Positions 45,501 through 56,200 of a DNA stretch of 64,000 bases are shown here, piece by piece. The position numbers and the translations under genes were made by a program. Every line of letters starts with the position of its first letter. Position 1 is the first letter of the stretch. The notes under the pieces were generated by a model. It searched no databases. It was given only the letters and a program-made list of their open reading frames with translations, and had not been told where the DNA came from. Source of the stretch: Monocercomonoides exilis (taxonomy: Eukaryota > Preaxostyla > Oxymonadida > Polymastigidae). The stretch spans positions 436,001 to 500,000 of the forward strand of contig LSRY02000025.1 of the NCBI GenBank assembly GCA_001643675.2. Reading direction: 5' to 3'.

Positions 45501-46142
45501 TTGCACCAGGGTGCGGGTTAAGCACCCATGGTACGTAATATTCATTAACGCTCAAAGCCATCAAAGCAATTTTCACTTCTTTTTGAGTTTCCTCATTTTC
45601 CTCTTTCTTCGATGCAGCTTTCAGAAGAAAAAGCACACACGCACAAGGCAGTACTGAAATAGTTCTGTCTTTTAACAAAATATAACATTCACAGAGATCA
45701 ACCAGAAACTTTTCGTTCATTTCTTCTTTTTTCTTATCTTCTTCAGTAATCATATCTCCCATTCTTTTGACCAATAATGACTCATCAAAAGAATAAAACA
45801 AAAAGCATTTAAATTTCTTCACACTACCCACATGCTTCAAACCATTGCTGCATTTTCAAATGATAATTTCTTTTTTTCAATCATTTTTTCAATTTTATTG
45901 AACAGCTCTTTCGTGAAAATATGTCTGAATTCTTCCTTATTCATTTCGTCAATCAACGAATTTAATTCTTCGATTTTGTGTTTCTTATCATCTTCATTGC
46001 AATGCTCCACCTCGAAAAATAATCCTTCAAAAAATAAATCAATAAATAATGCAACAAACAAGAATTCAATTGATACGACAGCTGCACACCAATAACCATT
46101 TTTGAATTGTCTGTTTTCTGCATTTTCAAAAATATATTGCAT
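42515..46142 (-). pseudogene. Helical multigene family member B, split by a MITE at an intron
   Basis: Exon 1 starts at ATG 46,142 and ends in Gln-Phe-Lys-Asn near 46,098. An intron GTTATT...TTTGAAG leads to Leu-Phe-Phe-Glu-Val-Glu-His-Cys, matching member A in position and phase. A 1-nt frameshift occurs near 45,838. The exon continues to 45,535 and meets the donor GTA, where the 2.2-kb MITE is inserted. After the MITE comes the rest of the original intron (about 43,330-43,255, ending AAAACAG). The last exon begins Phe-Lys-Glu-Ile-Thr-Glu-Ile-Ile and ends in Asp-Tyr-Phe-Val plus TGA at 42,515. Composition is helical and Leu/Glu/Lys-rich with no catalytic motif; function unknown. If the frameshift is real, the gene is dead. 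If it is a sequencing error, the MITE intron could still splice. Confidence 0.8.
43331..45531. mobile_element. 2.2-kb foldback MITE with two-part GC-rich terminal motif
   Basis: Arms of about 431 bp (43,331-43,762 and 45,101-45,531) are inverse copies, flanked by TA on both sides (43,329-43,330 and 45,532-45,533). The ends begin CCATGGGTGC and contain ACCCGCACCCT twice, 16 bp apart. This is the same layout as the pogo-like element at 47,863-50,663, whose ends begin CCATTGGTGC and contain ACCCGGAACT twice. The 1.3-kb centre is AT-rich with no transposase. It sits in the intron of family member B, right at the donor. Confidence 0.92.
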
Positions 46143-46199
46143 TCGGAAAATAATGATATTTCTATCATTAATTTTGGATTTTCATTAGTTTGGACAGAT

Positions 46200-47860
46200 G
46201 AAATATAAGAAAAATAAAATATTTAAATTGTCACATAAATGCATGTGATCATACCCTCATTATTTGCATTAGTATTTTTGATTTGTTATTTTGAAAAGAG
46301 ATAACGCTAAATATTCTTGGGATTGTTGTTATGGATTTAATGATCGAAAAGTGTTATTTGAACGGAAAATTTCATCAATAAAACGATATTAAGATGAATG
46401 AAATCTTCCAGTTGAATAAGAAATATCATTTTTTGTGGTGGCAACAGACAACGGAGGGATGAATCGATTTTGTAATTCTTCAAACAAAATTTTGCAATTA
46501 GATGGCCAAAGAAATGCAAATTTTTATTTTATAATATACAAATATCAGCATGCATGTATTTCATATTTCTCTATATATTGTGAAGATATTTCTATCTGAA
46601 ACCTTTTCAAAGAATAGAACTTGAGGTATTGTTGAAATGACCAATCTCCTCATTGCAGAGCAAGACGATGAGAATAGAGCTGAGAGCATCACCTAAATTG
46701 GAGTGAGCAGTTTTTATTTTTGTCACCTCACCCTCGTCTTTGGACAATATCGTCAAAGCATTATTCGCTGGAACAGAGGATGAGGTTGTAATGTGCAGAA
46801 AATCTTCATATAGAATTTATTCGATATTTTTGATTCCCTGAAGATCTTCTTCTTCATCTTTAACTTCTTGTTCTTCGAATAACTACCAAATCAATCATTC
46901 TGGTACATTTCACAAAAAAATTGAGCACTTTCAGAGATAAAAGCAGATTTAACAGAAGGAAATAGCTTTGCAGCGTTGAAGAAACAGAAGAAAACAAAGA
47001 AATGGAGGAAGAAAAATAAGAAAAAGAGGAAGAAGAAGATGACGATGATGAGCAGGAGGAAGAATAAGAGGAAGAAGAAGGACGGGGAGAAAAAGAAGAA
47101 TTGACAACACCATTCCTCCGAAACAACTCAAAATTGTATCAACTGAACTCAAATGTTTTCAGTCTTTAATGAAGAAACTGATGTTTTGTCAAAGAAACAT
47201 GAGAAGCTCTGTTTTTGATAGGAAAGTGCAACTTATGTGTGAGGAACGAGCAGTCAATTGCCTTTGTATATAGGTTGAATTCACAGCAACAGCTGAATGG
47301 CACAAAAGCAACTGGGACATACGAATGAACTTGCACATTTAGACAGGAATGATTTGGGAGAGAAGCAGAAGGTGAATGAAAAAGAAAAGCAGAAGCGGAT
47401 GCGGAAGAAGCGTTTGTATATGTGAATTGGATGGAGCTGGTGGATGCGATGGAAGAGTGGAGGAGGGAGAATGCGAAGAGATGGCTGAAGGGACAGCAGC
47501 AGCAGAAGAAGAAGAAGAATGTTATGTGTTGTGAAGGAGGTGAAGAAGAGCAGAGCATTTCATGAGTTATTTGAGAAAAAAGAAATAATTTTTGGTTAAA
47601 TTCAGAAATTTCAAAGAAAAAGAAAGAAAGTTTATTTTCAACAACGGACAAGCAGAAGAAGAAGAAGAAAATGCTGTTTTTGTGCTGAAAAGATTGATTT
47701 GGTGAGTGGTGATTGAAAAAACTTCAATATTTGATGAAGATGAAAGTGTGTTGTCGACCCAAGATCCGCTATTGTTCTCGGTGAAGTTGGGGAGGCTGTT
47801 CTAGAAGGCACAATTGTGGAACAGGTTTGCTTTGTTTCTCGACTTTTTCTGGTTTTTATT
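46200..47860. other. Intergenic region with one possible exon
   Basis: Mostly AT-rich or purine-rich low-complexity DNA with broken Glu/Lys-rich frames (46,930-47,110 and 47,280-47,660) that resemble the family X relics in composition only. A short stretch at 47,756-47,824 reads as 23 ordinary residues (Val-Leu-Gly-Glu-Val-Gly-Glu-Ala in the middle) and is followed by a donor-like GTTTGC. It may be an exon of a gene interrupted by the pogo-like element. Confidence 0.35.
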
Positions 47861-47862
47861 TA

Positions 47863-50663
47863 CCATTGGTGCAATACCCGGAACTCAGTGCCAAACCCGG
47901 AACTGAATGTCCCTCTGATTTGAGTTTCAGTACAGCCTCTATCATGTGTTTATTTCATTTTTGCAACATTTGGATCGATTATTTTCGATTAATGAATGAA
48001 AGCAAATGAAAACAAATGAAATTAAATGTATTATTTTGTTTGGTTCTTTAGAAAAAAGACTTCCTAATCTGGAGAGTTTCAAATTGAAATGAAAATGATT
48101 TGATTTATTTTCAATGAATTCAGGAAATATTTGGAAAAAATGATAATCAAACATATATTATTATCGTTGTTTGCTTAATTGAAACTTGTTGCATTCCACA
48201 TCTTTGTTTGTTCTTTTTTGAATAAATAAAATGGACTGCATTGTTTTTCTGATGAAAACAATTATGTTGAATATGAGACATGCGAAAACAAGAAAACTGA
48301 AAAAAAGATAAAACAATCAAGAAGAACGGATTCTGACAGAGCACAGTGATGATTATTGATTTATTTGAAAACCCAGATTAAGAAATCAGCACTTCTCTTT
48401 TCTGTCACTTTGTGTTTTGGTATGAACTATTTTTTTTATTTCAAGCTCTCTTTTTGAAAAAACAGGAGATAGCGATCTTTGGTGGCTCAATTTCTTTCTG
48501 AATTGAAGTCTTTTTTGGCTTTGATTGGTTTCGTTTTCTTCTTCTTCTTCTTTCCTTATTCTTTTTCGACAATTCAGAATTTTTTTCTTCGAAGGATTAT
48601 TTGAAGAATCCATAAGCTTTTTGAGATCATCATGACTTCGTTTTGAATTTTGTGATGAGCGTTGACTGTTGGTGCATTGTGATTAAAATACTTTCATTTG
48701 AGAACGTAGAATTAATAGATTGTTTTCAGCTTCCTGTATTTGACGTTGAATCTCTTTCAACGATGTCACTTTCGAATTAAACTGAGATATGAGAGGAGGT
48801 GTTTCTTTCTATAATTTGGATGTTTTTGTAGAACGAACATGTGATTGTTTGACTGATAATAGCTTTTGCACTTTTTTGAAGTCAGTAGTCACGGATTGGG
48901 CTAATTCATGTTCGCTAGCTGTTGGATTTTCGAGATCTTTCTTTGGAGAAAAATCTCCGAATAATTCATTTTTCCATGAGTTAGAATAAGCTTTCTTTGC
49001 ATTTTTCTCACTTTTCGAAGAGATAGAACCTGAAATTCTTGTTAGAACAGAAGAAGCTGCAATAGGCCACACTCCAGTTTTGACATATGATGCTTTCACA
49101 GCAGAAGGAGTTATCGCTGCTGCTTCAGCATCAGGAAGTGCATTTACGAGAGCAGATCTATAAGCACTCAAAGAAAACTTGGAAGGAGGGCAAAACTTGT
49201 TGTGGAGTGTGAACTTCAAACGAGAAAATACATAAGAATCACATGGCTGCAGTAAATGAGTCATGTTTGGAGGAGATTTCAGAATAATAATATTATTCTT
49301 TGCAGCTTCCCTTGTCACTTATTCATCATCAAGTGATCTGTGATTGTACATCAGAAGAAGAGCTTTTTTTGTTGAAGTCGGTTTCACTTTGGAGGAAATC
49401 AGAGGAATCCAGCAGCCAATCATTATTTCTCTGAAAATCTCATTCATTATTCATCCTGATGAAGAATAAATGTAACGAATATCAAAAGCTGACAATAAAG
49501 AGAATTCTTCTGGAGTTTCTTTTCTGGGCCACAACAAAAATCTTGGAAGAGAAGATCCGTCCGCGCATTTACACAAGCACAATGTGGCAATTAGAACTTT
49601 TGGGGGTTTAGGCGGAGAATGAGGAATCTGGTTTTTCATACAAACCACAAGTTTCATTGATGTTTCACCGCAGCTTAAAGAAGTTTCATCGAAATTGAAG
49701 ATTGTTGATGAATCAATATTGTGCTTTTTGATAACTTCAGCTAAGTCCAAAAACCATTTTCGAACATTTTCCGGGGATTGAGCTGAAATTTTTGACATTT
49801 CCATTGGTCTGGATAAAGCCGATTGTAATACTTCACTTCTTTTAATAAGTTTGTGAACATATTTGCAGTTTGCTGTTTGAGAAATTTGTTTTTCATCACA
49901 TTCTTTTTCCAGCAGATCAACGCACTAAATTAATATTGAAAAGAAATCTAATGCAAATTAAAATTGATAATTAAACAAAACCATCGATTGAATATCTTTA
50001 ACTCGAACAATCGTATCTTTGGATAACATTGCCATAACCTGATTTTCAATGGCTTCAAGCTGACTTAAGGATATCGATAATGGATGACCTTTTCAAACAA
50101 CTCTGCCATTCTTTTCCGCTTTGATTCCCCGATACCATGCGCTTTTCGACATAGCTCCTGATTCAAATGCTGTTTTGAAATTGACAGCATTTTTGCGTTT
50201 GATTTCGAAAACTTTTTGGCTTGCCGATTTTATATTTCTAAATTCACTTAAGGCAAGTGTACGTCTGAGCTGCAGAGGTGAAAGTTGCTGTTTATTTTCC
50301 ATGGTTAAGGGTTTTGATCAATAATTCAAAATAAGTTGCAGATGGCCTTTTCGTAATGATGATGTCTTAAGCAGCAAATGACTAACGGAAATTTCAAACA
50401 ATTCGTTTTAGACAACAAAATATTCTGCATCTTGTTAATTTGCGAAAAAAAGAACAAATTGAAAGAGAAGCATTTGGAGTTTCAAATACTTTTCAATAAA
50501 ACAAAGATATTTAACCTATTCAACATTTATTTCTGGAAAATGTATGTGTGGATTCTATTGTACAAAATAGAAGTGTTTTTGAACGATGAATAAACTTATC
50601 TGATTTTCAAAAGAATTATTCAGTTCCGGGTTTGGCACCGAGTTCCGGGTATATCACCAATGG
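47863..50663 (-). mobile_element. Pogo-like (Tc1/mariner superfamily) DNA transposon, inactive
   Basis: A complete 2,801-bp element with 46-bp terminal inverted repeats (47,863-47,908 and 50,618-50,663) differing at about four positions, flanked by TA on both sides. Each repeat carries the motif ACCCGGAACT twice, at a spacing of 16-17 bp. That layout suggests two binding sites for the transposase per end. A single minus-strand transposase gene fills the middle. The last 0.5 kb before the left end is AT-rich and non-coding. Confidence 0.95.
48386..50302 (-). pseudogene. Pogo/DDE_1-type transposase, broken
   Basis: Reading from 50,302: an N-terminal helix-turn-helix-like segment with Lys/Arg residues (50,302-50,093, to Lys-Ala-Glu-Lys-Asn-Gly-Arg), then frames broken by stops. 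A catalytic region follows. The first Asp is in Phe-Asn-Phe-Asp-Glu-Thr (about 49,695). The expected second Asp (Asp-Asn-His) reads Tyr-Asn-His at about 49,350, and a TAA follows it at about 49,320. The third Asp lies in Thr-His-Leu-Leu-Gln-Pro-Cys-Asp (about 49,250). A Lys/Arg-rich tail spans 48,613-48,386. Thr-His-Leu-Leu-Gln-Pro-x-Asp is diagnostic of the DDE_1 (pogo, Tigger, Jerky) group. The enzyme cannot be active. A related N terminus occurs at 63,754-64,000. Confidence 0.88.
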
Positions 50664-50665
50664 TA

Positions 50666-51660
50666 TTTATTTATTTATTGTTATATCTTCATTTTTAAAA
50701 TACTGTCTTTTTATATGCTTTTTATGATTATAAAAATTATTCTTTATTAATTTTTCTTTTTCAATAACAAATTTAATCTCAAAATCTTCAAATTACCCAT
50801 TCAGAGCATTAGTAACAGCAAACTCTGCTTTCTCTCTCCTCTCGTTAGGCATATGCCTCCCTTCGCCCACTGCAACTTCTCCGTCCTCTCCTCTCAAAAT
50901 CATTTCTCTGCTTTCCTCTTTTTTGTCTCATTGCTCTTCTGTTATATCTTTTCTGCCTTCGAATTGCTTTGCAGTCAGACTTCTGAAGCAATAAAATTCG
51001 TTTTTAGAGGAAAAAAATCGCTTCAGAAGCTATCTGAGATATACGCAGTCCTGAAAAATTTTGGACTCTGCGGGTTTTCGTTTTTGACATGACATATTTT
51101 GCGAGCGAATTGCAATTTGACATGTCAAAAGAACAAAGACAGACATAAAACTGGCTGAAGAAATGCTGTTTATGTTTTTACAGCTTTTTCAACAGAAATG
51201 TTGGGATCAATTCAAAAAGAGCTGAAAGAAGAGTTTTCTGATACTGTTTTGATTTCGTCGTTGAATGTGATTCCAACTGGGGTGCAGGAAGGATATTGTG
51301 TTGATGTTTCAAGGTGTGGATGAAGATGGAAGGGGATAAAAAAAATAAAAAGGAGAAGAAAAAGTGAATATTATTGAAATGTTTTTCATTTTTTGTTCAC
51401 TTTTTTTTTTTTTGTTCTTTTTTTCTTTCTTATTAAAATCGATATTTATTCAATTTTTAAATCCATCATTTTCTGTTTTCTGGTTTTCATGTTCCTTATT
51501 TGCTTCAATATTATTATTACGATTTAATTTATATATCTTCTCAGCTTTTCCTAATTCTGAGCGTTCCATGAAGTTATCCACAGGCCATCTTTCTCTTTCA
51601 CATTTCGCTTATCAAAAACTCAAATTTGAAAATCCCAGAAACTTCGAAGAAAACGTTGGA
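50666..51660 (+). other. Region after pogo element, with a small coding-like ORF at 51,198-51,323
   Basis: Starts AT-rich. Then come a pyrimidine-rich stretch (50,840-50,970) and an imperfect inverted pair around TTGACATGACA/TTGACATGTCAA (51,082-51,125). A TTTTTACAG acceptor-like sequence at 51,176 precedes an ATG at 51,198. Its 41 codons have balanced, non-repetitive composition and end at TGA (51,321-51,323). A donor-like GTGTGG lies just before that stop, so this may be an exon. I do not recognise it. Confidence 0.3.
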
Positions 51661-51663
51661 ATC

Positions 51664-52150
51664 GAAGGATCCGCTTCCTCCTCCTCCTCTTCTTCTTCTA
51701 CTCCTCCTCCTCCTCCTCCTCTTCTTCTTCTTCTTCTTCTTCTTCTCCTCCTCCTCCTCCTCTTCTTCTTCTTCTTCTCCTCCTCCTCCTCCTCCTCCTC
51801 CTCTTCTTCTTCTTCTTCTTCTCCTCCTCCTCCTCTTCTTCTTCTTCTTCTTCTTCTTCTTCTTCTTCTTCTTCTTCTTCTCCTCCTCCTCCTCCTCCTT
51901 TTTCTTCTTCTTCTTCTTCTTCTTCTTCTTCTCCTCCTCCTCCTCCTCCTCCTCCTCCTTTTTCTTCTTCTTCTTCTTCTTCTTCTTCTTCTTCTTCTTC
52001 CATTTCTTCTCCTTCTCCTTCACCTCTTTCTTCTTCTTCTCTTTCATATTCACCATCGCCTTGTTTCCTTCAACCTCCACCATTGCCTTCATCATCATCA
52101 TCATCATCATTATCATCATCATCTTCTTCATCATCATCATCTTCATCGTC
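51664..52150. repeat. CTT/CTC and ATC trinucleotide microsatellites
   Basis: Alternating blocks of TTC and TCC triplets (51,664-52,050) are followed by TCA/ATC triplets (52,087-52,160). All three plus frames and the minus frames stay open as homopolymer Ser, Leu/Phe, Glu or Lys. Open frames here are therefore not evidence of a gene. Confidence 0.93.
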
Positions 52151-52827
52151 AACATCATCATATCAAAATCCTCTTCTTTCTATTCTTTTTCTTTCCCTCT
52201 TCTTTCTCTTCGTTCATTCTGCATTGCAAGCATCTTCGCCTGAAAATAATAAAGTTTCAGTTTCAATTCAAATAACGAATAAATCATTCTCAAAGGCTTT
52301 TCTGATTCAATTCCTTCTTCGGAGCTGCTTTGCCCTCTTTCGCACAAAATATTCCTATTTCATTTGCAGTGGCTATCTTTCAACAGACTACTACATCAGC
52401 AACCTCTCCTTTTGGATCATCCTGTTTAATGCACCACATACAGCTGTTCATGTTGTGAGATGAGAGCTTTGTTCCATCATCGATTTTGCCAAATGACACA
52501 CACCTCCTCCTCGGAAATCATTGCCTTTTGTGGAGATAGAAACATCTTTGTGAGACAGAATGGCATTTGTGTTTGTGCCAAAGTGAGCACAAAGAACACA
52601 AAATGAGAGAACCAGAGAAGACTGAAATTAACTGAATAATATCTTTTTCAAAAGAAAAAGTTAATTGAGGGGGCAGTGATAATAGTAAAGCAGTTTTGAA
52701 GAAGATGATGACGCATGATGTGACCAGACAGAATGAATGACACTGAAGATGAAGATAAGAAAAGATGATACGAAAAGATGGCAAAGTTTGCAAGCATGTG
52801 TCTTACTGCTTGACATTTATATGAAAG

Positions 52828-53007
52828 ATGATGATTACAGGTAAACGAGACTCGACAATTGATAAAGCAATTTACACATTCAGAAAGCTCCACCTTGAAG
52901 AAGAAATGAAGCAATCTAAAGGAAATGTTCATGAAAAAGGAATTTTGAAGAAAGTGATCGAAGAGCAAAGGAGAACCTTTTATTTGCAAAGAGATATGCC
53001 CATATAA
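52828..53007 (+). CDS. Small ORF (59 aa), charged helical, unrecognised
   Basis: ATG at 52,828 to TAA at 53,005-53,007. The composition is that of an ordinary soluble helical protein (Lys/Glu/Arg/Ile, a single Tyr-Thr-Phe-Arg-Lys motif). It is free of repeats and lies 248 bp upstream of receptor gene 2 on the same strand. A GATTACAG/GTAAAC sequence near its start could be a splice junction, making it the last exon of an upstream gene. No homologue is recognised. It could be chance. Confidence 0.3.
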   Translation: MMITGKRDSTIDKAIYTFRKLHLEEEMKQSKGNVHEKGILKKVIEEQRRTFYLQRDMPI

Positions 53008-53254
53008 AATTGTTGAATGTTTATTTTTGGTGGCAATTTGCTCATTTGACATTTTCATAATTGCTGTTCTCTTCTATTGAAAAGAAAGAATTTTTTAATA
53101 TCATTTTTCAAATGATTTTAATGATTCAGCAATATTCATAAACCAAACATTCTTCATTCTATATAATTACACTTTTCGGTATTTATGAAAAAAACAATTA
53201 TGGATCGTGCATATAATAGATATTTATTAATCAAAAGACAAAATATTCCTTGCG

Positions 53255-56200
53255 ATGTGGGTGCATTTGTCTTTTTTGGCATGCTTGTTTCTTGTCGACA
53301 TTTTAGATGCATGGGGTACAACACATATTCCTTCGCTTAAAAATCCAGTTGCAAGCACAGATTTACATTTTGATAATTTCCCTGTTTATTCGAATCAGGA
53401 TGGTCCAAAAGATGTAAATTTTTTGACAATGAACACTTATGTAAATGCGATCGAGCTAAATGTTTCACCAGCGTTAAAAGGATTGCAGAATGGTGCATCA
53501 ACTACAATTAATTCCTTTATTGTATTTTGCAATTCTACAATTGGATTGAAAAGTGTAACTCTTGAACATTCTTCCTCACCATTCACGATAATAAAAGAAA
53601 AGTCATGCATCATGCTGGATTCGTGCACTACTCACCAAAAATCGGATTCTCCCTTTCATCTGCAAAGTGGGTCAATCTGCCTCACAAACATGACTTTGAT
53701 CCCCCAAAAGATTTTTAACCCATCCAGTCTTATATTTTCATCGGATTATTCAAATACTGCTATTTTGAGGGATTCCATTCTTTCGGACCTGGCTGTTTCG
53801 TCATCGAACTATTTCCTGTTATCAGGAAAGGGCAAAAGCGAACAGATTAATAATTGTGCTTTCAGGAACATGTCTGTGAAATCTGACAAGAGCAGTGATT
53901 ACCAAATGGAGCATTCATGCCTGTTGAGTTCAATGGAAAATAGTTTCATTTATTCGTGTGTGAATGTCTTTGAAGGAGGGATCTCAAGTGGTTCGCATTC
54001 TTCACAGGAATTTGTCTGCAGAAACACAACAATAAGCAACGGGAAAAGAGAAATGAATGCACTTGAGAAAAAAGGACAAATGAATTTAACAAATAGCCAA
54101 TCATTTTCATTGTGCGAATGGGAAGATTGTTCAGCACCACAAGGGGGCGCTCTTTATGCTCATGACAATAAAAATGCTATTCTTTCAGTTGAAAATTGTT
54201 CTTTCACAAATTGTAATGCTTCTTCAACAAATGGCGGCGGAATCTGTGCCTTGAACATTGCAGAATGCTCAGTCAAATATTCCAAATTTATTAACTGTTT
54301 TTGTAAGGGAACTAATAATTTTGGAGGCGGTGGCATCATGATAAGGAAAGTTCTAATTCAACCATTGATTGATGATTGCTCTTTTCAAAATTGTTCAAGT
54401 GAAGATGAAGGAGGGGCAATTGATTTCCGACCAACAAAAACGGAAAAGCAAAAACCCTGTGTTATTAATTCAGTTTTCATAAATTGCACAGCATTCGGCG
54501 ATTCTGGAGGTGCAATTGAACATTGGGATTGCACTGATAGAGTTGTAATTTCGAATTGTTTCTTTTGCCATTGCAGCTCCAGAACAGGAGGGGCTGTTTG
54601 CCAATTAATAAACACTTACAATTACGGAACGTTGTTTTATTACTGTTTTTTTCATAATAACACATGTGTAAGTTATGGGCATGACATTGCTCTTAACAAC
54701 TCTGTAGAAAACAGCATTGATCCAAGCTGCTATTCAACAAGGCAAACGGATAATAGAGTTAGCACAAAATTCAATTCAGTCGAAGATAGAAGTGAATGGC
54801 TTCGAAACGATTTTGGAAGGATGAGATTTGTCTCCTCAGTGTTAGCCAAACCAAATGCAAAAGACACGTATTCATGTGGACTGGATGAAAGCCATCCATG
54901 CAACACTATTAGTCATTGCCTCACTCAGCTGATCCCGGAATTTGTTACAGATATCGAGATTCTCACAGGAACGATTACAGAAACCAAAAGTGTGGATTGT
55001 GGCGCAAACTCTTTCACAATATATGGCCAGAGTGGTTTGAGCGCAACGGTGCAGACGGAATTGGAAGCAGCTGGGTTGTCTCTTTTAGTTGTCTCGACAG
55101 GCACATTGACTGTCAGTGACTTTGTCCTTTTACACTGTTCGGCTCATCCAAATAATCGTGGTTCAAGGCTGTTTGAGATTTCTGGAACAGGAGAGATGTA
55201 TGTGAGCAGACTGAACATTTCAACGGGAAGTGGGCAATCAACAGAAACAGCATTCACAACAGAGCTGCTCAATGTTCAGAATGGTGTGCTGCAGATGGAT
55301 AATGTGAACTGGGCAAAGACAATCTCCACAACTTCATTGTTTTCGCTTTCTTCGACAAATGAAATATCATTGACGCTTTCGGAGTGTGCCTTTGATGGGA
55401 TTGAGAGAACAAACAGTGGAGCAGCTGTAATCTCGTTTTCCAACGATAAGATTAACATTAAGCTGAGTTCATGTTCATTTATAGGATGTGGAAGCAGAAC
55501 ATCGGAAAATGGAGGATCGATTATGGCATGTGTTGGGAATGAAAATGAGGTGAAGATGAATGGCGGATCTTTCGATGGATGCTTTTGTTCGGCATCCAAC
55601 GGTCTTGGGGGTGGAATTCTTCTTCGATTATCGACTGGAAGTCCAAATATTCTGATTTCTTCCTCATTTGGAACAAACACAGCCAAGTGGGGAAGAGATA
55701 TCTTCGTCTTATCACCAAATCTGGAAATGACTGCAAAATCAAAAAAGATCTCATGTGTTACAGCCTCTTTGGATTCATTTGACAAAGTTCGAGGATTCGA
55801 CAACGGAAATACGAGTGTGGCCATTACTCTGTGCATCTATCTCCTTCACACACCAGAAGAAATATATGTGAGTAATACTGAGGCATCTGATCATTCTCAT
55901 TGTGGAATAGTCCAATTCCCCTGTTTGACAGTAAAGCACTCTCTCACACGTCAAACTGGGCCAAAGAAAGTTATTGTGAATGGAATGATTTTGATGAGCG
56001 ATGAATTGGCCTTCACTGATCAAAAGCATGAAATCAGAGGAAATGATGATCAAAGTGGTTGGACAGTCTCTGATTCGAGTGCAACATCCAATTCAGCAAT
56101 GATAACAGCAAGTTTTGAAACAGTCTTGTCAAAACTTATATATTCTCTACCTCCTTCTCTTTCATCACATTCAACTTTTATTTCTTCATCTTCACAACTG

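Noticed and set aside
43331-45531. Repeated GC boxes considered as a CRISPR-like or satellite array
   Set aside because: The boxes occur only twice per end, in inverted arms with a TA duplication. That is transposon end structure, not an array.
51198-51360. Weak resemblance of the small ORF and its read-through to thioredoxin-like Rdx (selenoprotein W/H type) proteins
   Set aside because: There is no Cys-x-x-Cys or Cys-x-x-Sec motif and only a vague pattern around a Gly-Ile-Lys-Lys stretch; too little to name it.
51664-52010. Long open frames of poly-Leu/Phe, poly-Ser, poly-Glu and poly-Lys on both strands
   Set aside because: They are created by triplet microsatellites that keep all frames open, and no unique sequence supports translation.
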